From contig JAIQFA010000012.1 of the NCBI GenBank assembly GCA_020073525.1, positions 48,132-112,131 on the forward strand: DNA of 64,000 nt. Reading direction: 5' to 3'. Numbering within the stretch: position 1 is the first letter of the stretch; each line of letters starts with the position of its first letter. This DNA is from Terriglobia bacterium (GTDB lineage: Bacteria > Acidobacteriota > Terriglobia > Terriglobales > Acidobacteriaceae). Made by a program: the position numbers and the translations under genes. Shown piece after piece: positions 53,501-61,964 of this stretch. The notes below the pieces were generated by a model. That model saw nothing but the letters and a program-made list of their open reading frames with translations, did not search any database and was not told the DNA's origin.

Positions 53501-54288
53501 AGGTTGATAATCGTGGCGCCACTGAAGCCGTATTCGGCGCTGAAGTTCGTTTCCTGCACCTTAAATTCTTCGACGGCGTCCACCGAGGGTGTATAAGTAT
53601 CCACGCGAATGCCGCTGTTCTGCTCATAGTTCGTGGTTGTGACTCCATCCATCAGAATGTCGGCAGTAGCATTCCGGCTTCCGTTCGAGACGAAGTTGTT
53701 GGCCGAACACCCCATGCACGCCGCGTCCACTTCCGTGACACCGGGTGCGAGAAATGCGAGGTTGAGGACGCCTCTGCCATTCAGGGGAAGATCGTTGATG
53801 AACTTCCGGTCCACTACCTGCCCGGTGACAGCATCCTCCGTACCGAGCAAGGGAGCGGCCGTGGAGACGGTCATGGTTTCCATTGTGCCTAAGACCAGCA
53901 TGGCGAAGTCCACGCCGACATTCTGACTGACGTCGACCTTGATTCCGGTCCGAGTCTGGTCCTTAAAGCCCGCTGCCTTGATCAACAGGTTGTACAACCC
54001 AGGCGGGACGGCACGAAAGAGATAGCGTCCCTTGTCGTCGGTTTTGGCAGTGAACGTGAAGCCCCTTTGCGCATCCACAAGCGTCACGTCAGCCTGTGCA
54101 ATCAGGGCTCCGGTCTGGTCGCTGACCATGCCCGTAACAGAGCCGGTGTAAAGCTGGGCCCTTACCGGCGTCACAAGCGCAAATGATATGAGCAGGGCCA
54201 TGAGAGACACGCCCGCGACAACGCGAAGGATAGATGCTCTGCGGGTGCTGCCCTGGGATACGACGTTCGACAGTGTGAGTTCGGTCAT
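50503..54288 (-). CDS. Oar-like TonB-dependent receptor of the carbohydrate locus
   Basis: The 1261-residue receptor has a signal peptide (RVVAGVSLMALLISFALVTPVRAQ). The carboxypeptidase-regulatory domain follows (GSVTGMVSDQTGALIAQADVTLVD), then the plug (LPLNGRGVLNLAFLAPGV; DILMDGVTTTNYEQN) and a large barrel ending in QMALKFYF. AAGGAG precedes the ATG at 54288. It is the last gene of a minus-strand operon of sugar-processing genes and probably imports an oligosaccharide for them. Confidence 0.93.
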   Translation of the reverse strand: MTELTLSNVVSQGSTRRASILRVVAGVSLMALLISFALVTPVRAQLYTGSVTGMVSDQTGALIAQADVTLVDAQRGFTFTAKTDDKGRYLFRAVPPGLYNLLIKAAGFKDQTRTGIKVDVSQNVGVDFAMLVLGTMETMTVSTAAPLLGTEDAVTGQVVDRKFINDLPLNGRGVLNLAFLAPGVTEVDAACMGCSANNFVSNGSRNATADILMDGVTTTNYEQNSGIRVDTYTPSVDAVEEFKVQETNFSAEYGFSGATIINLVTRSGTNSFHGSMFEFLRHYKMDANNWFSNNQGIPKAPLRRNDFGLTVGGPIWKNKTFFFFDYQGTRVTALAGPTYYSVPTDAQRNGDFSELCTKLGATFDQQGNCSDPTGQLWDPYSGYYREDVAGAQRLAPIPNNNLATYTSTVDANHPGNQTLADDPAAAPYRLPSGAGNLIDPVAQKLMQYFPEPNFVNPNTESNINRIDAGSTKSRDNKWDLKIDHRFNQKNLLSAKYSHDYSTSSSFNCFGNAADPCSSGPVSGGAHMFALNDTHTFNPTTLLTVSYGLSRGTYYYGGVASLFPDVSPVDAIGEPQYMKSSGYNWFPAVGIGNYTAAQGNAYNIGGNPWSYAKQGQETHHLIGTLSWVKGTHEFKFGAEGRLHRLNYTQPNYAPGGVFNFDATGTSNYDINCVPSDTQTCYSLGGDGIASFLIGAQPNDCCGQYEIPNSVASQNFEFGGFVQDNWKKTDKLTLNVGLRYEVVLPRTERRNELNYLDPNVQSPITVDGQHLLGGEVFASSHDRYSYAPSYRNFQPRFGFAYRAPHNTVVRGGYGIYFSAWRGAVAGTSGVGQQGFDQVTDLVASHWGDGVTPAARMSDPYPGGPRRPPGSSLGLLNDVGYGAYGPIRNISNKVPNEQSWSLGIQHETKWNLVFDAAYIGKKGTHLYFADAGNYSHLGPWVEHATLDEIASLNTFVPSPFNDPTRSNAAQLVDASNPIFWDMTNAQLQMVHPQFYGFAGDEPPIANSIYHALQVRAEKRFSNGLQFLTTYTFSKSIDDSSLTSTNSGYLGSFASLQNPNNPHGERSLSTFDIPHVLQFSYTYELPIGRGKLIGGNLNPILNGIVGGWRTNGIWRFNSGRPIQPQLLGDLSHSLPTYGPQRPNLIGTPHRNGGKDSTWINQYFTTTDGSDFLAAPDAYTIGTAPRMLGKVRDPGAANADISIFKEFGLGKLREGSRLEYRFETFNTFNHPQFCPPDVTFGSSSFGQTYYTCNAPREVQMALKFYF

Positions 54289-54390
54289 TGCGGTCTCCTT
54301 GGTTCTCCAATTTCTGTTCTCGTCTACACACCATTCACGCTGTAGAGACGCGACCCGTTGCATCTCCTCTGCGCGAAGTGGGGTGTTGCG

Positions 54391-55371
54391 CTATGGCAAA
54401 GGCGCCTCGACTTCCTCAAGCACCCAGTGCTCCGGTGACTCCAAGTGACAGTCATAGCCATAAAATCGATTGTTAAAAATGTGCTGAAACAGACAGGCGC
54501 GCTGGCCGCGCATAATGGGATTTCCTTCCACGGGTTGGAAATCACCATCTGGCGAATCCGCAGCGAAGATCTTGACCTGCCACTCGCCTTCCGGATCGTC
54601 GGTGTAACGGTGCGGGTAAATCTCGGTGGCGAGATAGTAGACTCCAGTCTTCTTTCCGCCGATTGTGACGGCATCCTTGACGTACAGCAGCGTGGGTGCC
54701 GCAATGGTAGTGGTGGACTTGAGGAGGATTTTTTCCGAGGCCTTGTCCAGGTCGACAACGGAGTCGGCGCTCTTGCTGATGATCTCGAAGTGATCCTTGT
54801 CATTGCCGCGATAAAAAGTCAGATAGAAGCGTCCCGTGCGCGGATCACGGAAGAGGTTCGGGTTCTGATTGCGCTGGTTGGGAACGCCCGCCACCAAAAC
54901 CTTTTCCTCGGTCAGATGGATTCCATCGGCGGATATAGCCAACACAATGTGGCTGCTCGGAGTGTCGTACCCCCGAGTGATCGCAAAATAGAGCAGGTCT
55001 TTGTGCTTTGGGTCGGCGCCGGCAAGCACCGAGGGCCAGCGAGCGTTCGTCCACAGTGGATTCTGCTCATACTTGGTCCAATTCACCAGATCGTTGCTGC
55101 GGGCGAGGCCAATGCCTTCACCTTCGTTCAAGCCGTACCATCCCCAGTAGCGGAAGCCGTCCCGCTTCAGTTCCAGCACCGTCATGGTATGGGGAAACTC
55201 GTTCTTCTCCCACTTTTGGGCGTCGGGAAGTACGTGGCGCGGGGTCGTCAGTTTCAGATATGGAATGGCGGACTTGGCATCCGGCTGCTGCGCAACGGCA
55301 GCTACCACTGCAAGACAAATCCCAATGATGATGACTGTAAGAATCCACAGCTTCGGTTTGGCGCTGAACAT
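54391..55371 (-). CDS. Secreted five-bladed beta-propeller glycosidase (GH43/GH130-like)
   Basis: The 326-residue protein has a signal sequence (LWILTVIIIGICLAVVAAVAQ) and propeller-type repeats: FRYWGWYGLNEGEGIGLARSNDLVNW, LLYFAITRGYDTPSSHIVLAIS, NPNLFRDPRTGRFYLTFYRG and GKKTGVYYLATEIYP. The pattern fits clan F/J or GH130-type enzymes, but catalytic residues cannot be assigned with certainty. The ATG at 55371 follows GAGGAGAG. It lies 37 bp after the clan-A glycosidase gene and 102 bp before the receptor gene. Confidence 0.75.
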   Translation of the reverse strand: MFSAKPKLWILTVIIIGICLAVVAAVAQQPDAKSAIPYLKLTTPRHVLPDAQKWEKNEFPHTMTVLELKRDGFRYWGWYGLNEGEGIGLARSNDLVNWTKYEQNPLWTNARWPSVLAGADPKHKDLLYFAITRGYDTPSSHIVLAISADGIHLTEEKVLVAGVPNQRNQNPNLFRDPRTGRFYLTFYRGNDKDHFEIISKSADSVVDLDKASEKILLKSTTTIAAPTLLYVKDAVTIGGKKTGVYYLATEIYPHRYTDDPEGEWQVKIFAADSPDGDFQPVEGNPIMRGQRACLFQHIFNNRFYGYDCHLESPEHWVLEEVEAPLP

Positions 55372-55408
55372 GTACTCTCCTCGAAAGAATTTGGCGAACT
55401 TCCGCTCA

Positions 55409-56371
55409 TCATTTCTGCTTTGCCATCGCGGTGTCGATCGTGCTCCACATCGAGTCAGGTCGCGGATCGTACGGCACCATGTCAATGGCAAACTCCCAAT
55501 AAAAACCGCCTCCTACCCAGTTCGAAACGTCCGGATGCAGGGCGTAGTACCTCGAGATCAAGTCCTTTACGACATTGTTCGACGCTCTCGAATTCGACCA
55601 ACCGAACTCGGAAATCCCCAGCTTGGAATTCGGAAAAATCGCGGCAATCCGGCTGAAGAGGCTCTGCCAATCCGCGCGGTATCCCCTGCAATCGACTTCG
55701 TAGTAGCTCACCAACACATAGTCGAGTCCAGTCTTCATGCGTTCCGGCACGTTCGCATTCACCCAGGTGAACATTTCGTTTGCAGCCGGCCGCTCGCAGG
55801 GGGTGTTGTAGTAAAGCGTGAGCGCCGCGACTTTCCCCTGCGACTTCACGTAGTCATAGGCTTCGGTCATCTTGGTAACGGCGTCAGCCTGCGACGTCGA
55901 ACTCACCGACGCTTTCGGTCTGCACCTGCGCGTATTTCCGAACAGCCACTCGCCGTTGATCTCGTTCCCTACTTCCCAGATGTCGACAATTGGCCCGAAT
56001 GTGTCAACGTAGTCTTTGAAGCGCGCGAGATACTCGGTAGGCGTGAAGCAATGCATGTAGAACGAGTCGACGGGCTGGCCCATTACGTATCCGACAGCAC
56101 GAATCTGCCGGGTCGCGTTCACATAAGACCCTGCAGCGAAATGCTCCTTCTTATTGCCGGGCTTGTAGACGATCCTCGTGGTCGGCTTCACCGAGAGATG
56201 GCTCAGGGAATCGATCACCTTTGCCAAAACTTTCGGATCGCGAATGTCATGCTTGTCATCGACGGTTACGCCATGAATCGGCGCCGGTACCGCGCTCTGC
56301 GCCGACGAACTCACCGAAGACACGAGGAGCAGCGCCGCGGTAATTACCCAAATCTGTTTTGTACGTTGCAT
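55409..56371 (-). CDS. Secreted clan-A glycoside hydrolase
   Basis: The 320-residue protein has a signal peptide (IWVITAALLLVSSVSSSAQ) and a TIM barrel with the clan-A pair. The acid/base Glu is E137 in WEVGNE and the nucleophile is E255 in LGISEFGW. The spacing resembles GH39/GH53/GH5-type enzymes; the exact family is not assigned. AAAGGAGGAGC precedes the ATG at 56371. It is 68 bp after the sugar transporter gene and probably degrades the polysaccharide whose oligomers the neighbouring receptor takes up. Confidence 0.82.
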   Translation of the reverse strand: MQRTKQIWVITAALLLVSSVSSSAQSAVPAPIHGVTVDDKHDIRDPKVLAKVIDSLSHLSVKPTTRIVYKPGNKKEHFAAGSYVNATRQIRAVGYVMGQPVDSFYMHCFTPTEYLARFKDYVDTFGPIVDIWEVGNEINGEWLFGNTRRCRPKASVSSTSQADAVTKMTEAYDYVKSQGKVAALTLYYNTPCERPAANEMFTWVNANVPERMKTGLDYVLVSYYEVDCRGYRADWQSLFSRIAAIFPNSKLGISEFGWSNSRASNNVVKDLISRYYALHPDVSNWVGGGFYWEFAIDMVPYDPRPDSMWSTIDTAMAKQK

Positions 56372-56439
56372 GCTCCTCCTTTCGCGCTCACTCATCGGCG
56401 GCGCGCCGTCCGTCCGATGGCCGTCTCGCCCGCCGCATT

Positions 56440-57714
56440 TCACGCCTTCACACCCGAAGCCGTCACCATTTCCTGTTTCTTCAAAATCGTGGCATTCGTG
56501 ATGATCGGCCGCGCCCAGAAGCCGACGCTGAGAACGCATCCAAACGTCACGTAGAGAAAAGCGACACCGGCGCGGAGACCAGCGAAATCTCCGATGCGAC
56601 CGATGATCAACGGCACCACCGCTCCACCCATGATTCCCGTGCTTAGAATTCCAGCGAACGGACCGTGGTGTTCTGAGACGGAGTTCAATGCCAGTGAAAC
56701 CAGCACTGGCCACATGATCGAAGCGAAAAGGCCGATGGCAGGAAACGCGATCAGCGATACACGCGCTGGGCCAAACAACGCCGCCGTCAGGCAAAGCAGC
56801 GCACCGATGGAGAAAGCAACCAACACTCGCCGGCTGTCAAACAGCTTGAGCAGGCCCATGCCCACGAAGCATCCGGCGGTGAGCATTCCCCAAAACCAGG
56901 AGACTGCGGTCGCTCCCGTGGTATGCGGGTCGTAGCCGTGATACTGGGCGAGAAACTTAGAGATCCAATCGGCCGTTCCCTGCTCGCATCCCACGTACGC
57001 AAAGACACACAGGAAAAACGCCCACACCATGGGCTTCCGCAGCAGACTGCCATACATTTCCAAGGAACCGGCGGCCTCATCGCCCGTGCGTTCGACGCGC
57101 GGGAAGCGCGTGACTCCGAGCACGGCAATCATCAACACCGTGAAGACCGCAAAGATCCAATACATCGAGGCCCAGGGAAGGGCAGCCGGAGTAAGTCTGC
57201 CGAGAGTTTCCAACAGCAGATTGCCCCTCGCAGGAGGCTTGCCTAGGTTCTCCACCAGATAGGAGTAAATGCGCGGGCTGGCAAAGGACGCGGTGCCGAA
57301 GATCAATTGAGCAAATGCGGAGTTGAATGCGAAGTGCTCTTCTCCGCCCGCCACCCGCAACAGCGGGTTGATGGCAACTTGAAGGGTCGCCATGCCTGCG
57401 CCCATGACAAACAATGACCCGACCGCAACGTGGTAGGTCGGTAAGAGAGCGAAACTCAACGATCCGAGAGTACCGGCGAGGAAGGCCGCAATCATCACGG
57501 GCTTCTCGGTAAAGCGCTCTACCCAAAAGCCGGCCGGAATTGACATCACCCCATAAGCGATGAAGAAGGAAAAAGGCAAGAGAGCCGCGGCGGTGAGGCT
57601 GACGCCGAAGCTGTTGATGATGTCGGGCACGATCGGCCCGAGGATGTTGGTCAGTAGCGACATCACGAAGAATGTCAGGAAGACCAAGCCGACCATGGTG
57701 CGGTTTCGTGCCAT
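56440..57714 (-). CDS. FHS-type sugar MFS transporter
   Basis: The 424-residue, 12-helix MFS protein has the fucose/glucose-galactose (FHS) look: LTFFVMSLLTNILGPIVPDI, SFFIAYGVMSIPAGFWVERF, MGAGMATLQVAINPLLRVAGGEEHFAFNSAFAQLIFGTASF and WFWGMLTAGCFVGMGLL. It should import a monosaccharide by proton symport. It is 24 bp after the SIS-domain gene within the carbohydrate operon. Confidence 0.9.
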   Translation of the reverse strand: MARNRTMVGLVFLTFFVMSLLTNILGPIVPDIINSFGVSLTAAALLPFSFFIAYGVMSIPAGFWVERFTEKPVMIAAFLAGTLGSLSFALLPTYHVAVGSLFVMGAGMATLQVAINPLLRVAGGEEHFAFNSAFAQLIFGTASFASPRIYSYLVENLGKPPARGNLLLETLGRLTPAALPWASMYWIFAVFTVLMIAVLGVTRFPRVERTGDEAAGSLEMYGSLLRKPMVWAFFLCVFAYVGCEQGTADWISKFLAQYHGYDPHTTGATAVSWFWGMLTAGCFVGMGLLKLFDSRRVLVAFSIGALLCLTAALFGPARVSLIAFPAIGLFASIMWPVLVSLALNSVSEHHGPFAGILSTGIMGGAVVPLIIGRIGDFAGLRAGVAFLYVTFGCVLSVGFWARPIITNATILKKQEMVTASGVKA

Positions 57715-57738
57715 AGAAACGATTCCTCTTTGCTGCCT

Positions 57739-58788
57739 TTACTCTGTCGTTGTAACTTTGCTTGCCAGCTCGAAGCGGCCCGGCTCGCGCCCGGTCTGTG
57801 CTGCGAGCGCCAGTGTGATCATCTCCACGGGCAGAATTTCCAGAATCTGGCGAACGCTCGGACCGTGCTCTGCGATCCGGCAGCAAGACAAGGAAGCATC
57901 CTTATCGACAAGTTCGGCGCGCCCTTCCTGCTGGTGAATGTCGTGGAGCAAGCGCTGGTTCAAGTCCCGCGTCTTGGCGTCGCCGGCGAAGACAAGTACA
58001 AAGGTCTCACTGCCCAGCATTTCAAAGGGCCCATGCCGAAAAGCGGCGCTGCTCATGCCCTCAGCGTGAAAGTGGTCGGATTCCTTGACGATCAATGCGC
58101 CGGTGCCGACGGTCGCCAATGACGCACCGCGACCGACCAGAAACAGGTGGCGAGCGTTCTCGAGCACCTCAGCCAGGGCGTGTACATATTCCTTCCAATC
58201 GGCCAGATAGGCGGCGACCGCTGGAGCCGCATGCTTCAGCTCCCGGTGCGCCCGGCGTAAATCGCGTTCACAGAGGAGATCGCCCAGCCATTGCAGCGCC
58301 ATGAGTGCGGTCACATAGGTCTTGCAGGACACGGAGAACTCGTTGCCTGCCTTGGTGATTACGGCGGCCTTTGCATGCTTGGCCAGCGGACTGTCGGGCG
58401 TGTTCGTCACCGCGATCACGGTGCAGCTCTTGTGGTTGGTTTGCACCAGCCGCACCATCTCTGCGCTTTGCCCAGACTGCGACGCGGCAATAATCAAGGT
58501 CTTGGGGTCAAAGAATCGATTCTTGTAGTGCACCAGTTCGGAGGTCTCAACCATGACGGCAGTAAATCCGTGGCTGATGAGTTCCAGGTTCAGCGGATGA
58601 AGGGCGTGGAACGACGAGCCCATGCCGGTCAGCACCACTCTCTGGAACTTCCCCTTGTTCAGTCGCGCGGCCACGTCCTGCAACGGCTTGGACGTTTCGA
58701 GGCTGGCAAGAGTGTCGTCCAGCGCCTGGGGCTGATGAAGAAGGTCCCGAAGATATTCGCCTTCAATCATTGCGAGATCTTCAAGCAC
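57739..58788 (-). CDS. SIS-domain sugar-phosphate isomerase/deaminase (GlmS-C/AgaS-like)
   Basis: The 349-residue protein has two SIS domains. The first includes VVLTGMGSSFHALHPL and IIAASQSGQSAEMV; the second includes LFLVGRGASLATVGTGALIVKE and AEGMSSAAFRHGPFEML. These match the isomerase half of GlmS and amino-sugar deaminases such as NagB-II/AgaS. A likely role is amino-sugar phosphate isomerisation or deamination, after phosphorylation by the ROK kinase. The GTG start at 58788 follows AAGGAAGG and overlaps the ROK stop by 8 bp, which indicates coupling. Confidence 0.85.
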   Translation of the reverse strand: MLEDLAMIEGEYLRDLLHQPQALDDTLASLETSKPLQDVAARLNKGKFQRVVLTGMGSSFHALHPLNLELISHGFTAVMVETSELVHYKNRFFDPKTLIIAASQSGQSAEMVRLVQTNHKSCTVIAVTNTPDSPLAKHAKAAVITKAGNEFSVSCKTYVTALMALQWLGDLLCERDLRRAHRELKHAAPAVAAYLADWKEYVHALAEVLENARHLFLVGRGASLATVGTGALIVKESDHFHAEGMSSAAFRHGPFEMLGSETFVLVFAGDAKTRDLNQRLLHDIHQQEGRAELVDKDASLSCCRIAEHGPSVRQILEILPVEMITLALAAQTGREPGRFELASKVTTTE

Positions 58789-59722
58789 AGTGTCCTTCCT
58801 TTCGATCGAACCGGTGATGCCACACGCGCGCAGCGCCGATCAGGTTTGCATCCTCGCCTAAAGAAGCCAGGGCCAGATCCGTCTTCTCGTACGGAACGAA
58901 GCGGCAGCACCGGCAAATGGTCTTGCGAATCTCTTCCAGAAAAAGAGCCGCGCTCTTCATCACGCTGCCTCCAAGCACGATGGCGTCGGGCGCAAACAGC
59001 GTGACCAGATTGGCCAAACCAAGGCCCAGGTAGCGAGCCTCCCGGTCGACCGCTTCGCGGGCTAACGCATCGCCCTCTCGCGCAAGCTCACAAACTCGCT
59101 TGGCCGTTAACTTATCGCGGTGCGCATAGTCTTCCGGCATCTTGCTCTCGATCCACGAGATCATCGCTGGACCCGCCGCCAAGGATTCCCAGCACCCGTG
59201 AAAACCACACATACATAGAGGCCCGCTAGCGTCGATGACATGATGGCCAATCTCCGGGTGAGCGCCATCCACGCCGCGATAAAGCTGTCCATCCAGAATG
59301 ATTCCCCCGCCGATGCCCGTCCCGACGGTCACGTAGATCAGGCGCTCCTTGTCCTTTCCTGCGCCCCACGCGGCTTCCGCGAGGGCCGACGCATCAGCGT
59401 CGTTCTCCATCGCCACTCTCACAGCGAAGATGCGGGACAGGTCGGCCACCGGATTGTTCCCGCGCCATTCCGGAAAGAAATTGACGTCCCCAATCTCGCC
59501 GGTGAAGGGATCGATGGGACCTGTGCTCCCAATCCCAATGCCAGTCAACTCGATACCGGCCGCGGCCAACATGGCTCGCAACATCTGCTCGATACGCACC
59601 AGCGCCTCTGCATAACCGCGCTCCGCGTCTGTCGGACTCTCCGTGCGAGACAACACACGGCCGTCATCATCGACCAGTCCAACCGCGATTTTTGTGCCGC
59701 CGATGTCAACTGCTCCGATCAT
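58781..59722 (-). CDS. ROK-family sugar kinase
   Basis: The 313-residue protein begins with the phosphate-1 motif AVDIGGTKIAVGLVD. It has the ROK signatures VAMENDADASALAEAAWGAGK, VTVGTGIGGGI and the zinc motif GHHVID...CMCGFHGCWES. It phosphorylates a sugar such as glucose, fructose, mannose or N-acetyl-amino sugar. The ATG at 59722 starts the conserved MIGAVDIGGT; upstream in-frame codons do not fit. It lies 19 bp after the large glycosidase gene and overlaps the SIS gene. Confidence 0.92.
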   Translation of the reverse strand: MIGAVDIGGTKIAVGLVDDDGRVLSRTESPTDAERGYAEALVRIEQMLRAMLAAAGIELTGIGIGSTGPIDPFTGEIGDVNFFPEWRGNNPVADLSRIFAVRVAMENDADASALAEAAWGAGKDKERLIYVTVGTGIGGGIILDGQLYRGVDGAHPEIGHHVIDASGPLCMCGFHGCWESLAAGPAMISWIESKMPEDYAHRDKLTAKRVCELAREGDALAREAVDREARYLGLGLANLVTLFAPDAIVLGGSVMKSAALFLEEIRKTICRCCRFVPYEKTDLALASLGEDANLIGAARVWHHRFDRKEGHCA

Positions 59723-59741
59723 GCGTGTTCTTTCCCGGTTG

Positions 59742-61934
59742 CTACTTCCACTCCACGATGGCCGCTTCGTAGGGCTGCAGGTCCATCTTCCAGCCGGAGC
59801 CCTCGACTGGCAGCGCTTTGGAACTTTCAGCCCCAATCTGGCGAACCGATGTCACCGGCAGCGTTGTCGAAATGGTGGTCTTGTAAGCTTGCGAACTGTG
59901 ATTCACAACTACCGCGTACCCGCGCCGGTCCCCGCGCAACGAAGTCACCTCAACTGAGGGCTGATCGCTCTGGAAGGCAGGCTTTACGCCGGTCCAGTCG
60001 CGGAAGGCCTCGTAAATGCGATGGGTGTTCTCTGCTTTTTCAAACGCCGCCGGAGTATTCGCCAGATAGGTTTCGATCGGATATGCCGAGAGCAATGTCT
60101 TCCCTGCGCCGACTGTGTTCGCGACCAATGCAGGCCGGCCGTCCTGATCGACGGCGATCACTTTTCCACCCATGACTTCGAGCAGCGAACCCCATACGTG
60201 AGGATTTGCGCCGGGAAGCGAGAAGTGGAACGTGTCTCCGGGTTTCAAGCCGCCGAAGGGCTCAACAATTTTCAGTGTGACGTCGGATACAACTGCAGTG
60301 TCGACCAAACGCGCGCCAAAAATCGTTTGCATGTCAGGGATGGCAGCGTCTGCGGCAACCGACGCGTAGAGGAAGCCGCCGCCTTCTACATATTTTTTCG
60401 CTTTCTCATAGAAGTCGGAATGAACGTGCGCGATTACGCTGGCCGTGCTCGTCAACGGCGACGGCAGGAACAGCATTGGACGTTTCGCCCAGTCGTCATA
60501 CTCGCGCGGGAAATCCGCTTTCAGACCGGCACGATGGGCGAGGATGAAAGTGCTCAACGCGGAACCCATCAGCCATCCGTTGTCGGCGCCTGTACTTGGC
60601 GATGCCTGACCGGGCATGGCATCGCCGTCGAAGGTTGAAACGTAGGGCGTAACTTCGGGGCCGGTCAGACCGAAGCGCGAAAAATCTCCGTGCGTTCGCG
60701 CCCATTCTCCGGGAATCAATATCGCGACTTCGGCGGGAGCTGGCGTTACACCGGTCAGATCCAGCTGACCTGTAATCTTTGAAAATTTCTTGAACTCGGT
60801 CGCCAGTGGTTTGTCCTGACGGTCCCAGGCCGTCATTCCCCAGCGCGTCTCCTGCGGAGTGCGAAGGTATGGTGCCTTGTGAAATTGCTCCGGGGAAGCG
60901 TCGGTATAGCACCAGAGATCTACGCCGATCGATCCTGCGGCTAGCCCCGAATACATCTGCAGGCGGTCATAGAGGGCGACTCTCTCGGGTGAGTATTGAG
61001 CGGTAGAGCCGCCCATTTCATGGATCATCGCGGGGCGGCCCGCGCCATTTGCCAACTCGAGTTCAAAGGCAGCGCCATAGGTTCCGCGCTCGGAAAGCAT
61101 GGGATCGGGAAAAAGGTCGGAACTATAAATCGTGAAGGGATGCACGCTAAAAAAATCGACTTCTCTCGCAATGTTGTCGGGGCGGAACGGCCCATGCCCG
61201 ACTTCTTCTCCGCTGGTTCCGACGACGATGGGGTGCAGCTTGTCTTCGCGGCGAATGGCACCGGCAATCAGGCGAGTCCAGTTGATGGCCATGGCGTCGG
61301 TGGTCTGCGCTTGCACAATCCAGAATGGAGGCTCGTCGGTCAGGTCCCAGGCGATGATCGCGCTCTCGTTGGCGTAGCGTCGCCCAAACTCAGCCGCGAG
61401 ATTCGTCTCCAGCCGCAACATTTCCGGATCGGAGTGTGGATGCCGTCCATGCCGCCAAGGCACATCCCAATAGGCCTCGCCCACTTCGCCGCCGATAAAT
61501 AAGGACGGGTGCAGGTAGATCTGATATTTATGCGCGAGCGAAACGAAGTAGTCGAGTTGCTGAAATGCAACCGGGTTGTAGTCTCCAGGGCGCGGTTCAA
61601 ACCACGCCCACATCAAGTCGAAGCGGACAATGCTGTAGCCGAGTTCGTGCATCTTCGCGAAATCAGCTTCGATGTCCTTGGGGTCCCACTGAACCGGCCA
61701 TTGCATCGCCGCCTTAGCCGGAACCCAGTGCGCTCCTACAGGCAGGAAGCGCTTGCCGTCGCGTGTGAAGTACTGGCCATCGAGATGAACCGGCGGTAAC
61801 TTCTTCACGGTCGTGCTTGTGGTTGCCACTGGACTCGTCTGCTGACCGAACCCAGGTCGTGCCTGCAATAGCAGCAATACCCCACAGGCGATCATTCCGA
61901 TTTCCGCTAACCGGAGAACTCTCATATTCTGCAC
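59742..61934 (-). CDS. Secreted GH5-like glycoside hydrolase, multi-domain
   Basis: The 730-residue protein has a signal sequence (IGMIACGVLLLLQARPGFGQ). A clan-A barrel spans roughly residues 45-400: FLPVGAHWVPAKAAMQWP, IVRFDLMWAWFEP, the acid/base E201 in WDLTDEPP and the nucleophile E306 in MIHEMGG. A central domain (AEVAILIPGEWART, RPMLFLPSPL, VEGGGFLYASVAAD) resembles the glutamine-amidotransferase-like domain of beta-galactosidases, and a C-terminal beta-domain follows. A GTG start at 61934, close to GAGAGG, was chosen; an ATG three codons on is also possible. The 30-bp gap places it behind the DUF4434 gene. Confidence 0.85.
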   Translation of the reverse strand: MQNMRVLRLAEIGMIACGVLLLLQARPGFGQQTSPVATTSTTVKKLPPVHLDGQYFTRDGKRFLPVGAHWVPAKAAMQWPVQWDPKDIEADFAKMHELGYSIVRFDLMWAWFEPRPGDYNPVAFQQLDYFVSLAHKYQIYLHPSLFIGGEVGEAYWDVPWRHGRHPHSDPEMLRLETNLAAEFGRRYANESAIIAWDLTDEPPFWIVQAQTTDAMAINWTRLIAGAIRREDKLHPIVVGTSGEEVGHGPFRPDNIAREVDFFSVHPFTIYSSDLFPDPMLSERGTYGAAFELELANGAGRPAMIHEMGGSTAQYSPERVALYDRLQMYSGLAAGSIGVDLWCYTDASPEQFHKAPYLRTPQETRWGMTAWDRQDKPLATEFKKFSKITGQLDLTGVTPAPAEVAILIPGEWARTHGDFSRFGLTGPEVTPYVSTFDGDAMPGQASPSTGADNGWLMGSALSTFILAHRAGLKADFPREYDDWAKRPMLFLPSPLTSTASVIAHVHSDFYEKAKKYVEGGGFLYASVAADAAIPDMQTIFGARLVDTAVVSDVTLKIVEPFGGLKPGDTFHFSLPGANPHVWGSLLEVMGGKVIAVDQDGRPALVANTVGAGKTLLSAYPIETYLANTPAAFEKAENTHRIYEAFRDWTGVKPAFQSDQPSVEVTSLRGDRRGYAVVVNHSSQAYKTTISTTLPVTSVRQIGAESSKALPVEGSGWKMDLQPYEAAIVEWK

Positions 61935-61964
61935 GCACTTACCTCTCGCTTCCTGCGCACGTTT

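Noticed and set aside
54445..56554. Two plus-strand frames of 403 and 456 codons opposite the glycosidase genes
   Set aside because: Antisense to genes with signal peptides, ribosome binding sites and catalytic motifs; no family similarity.
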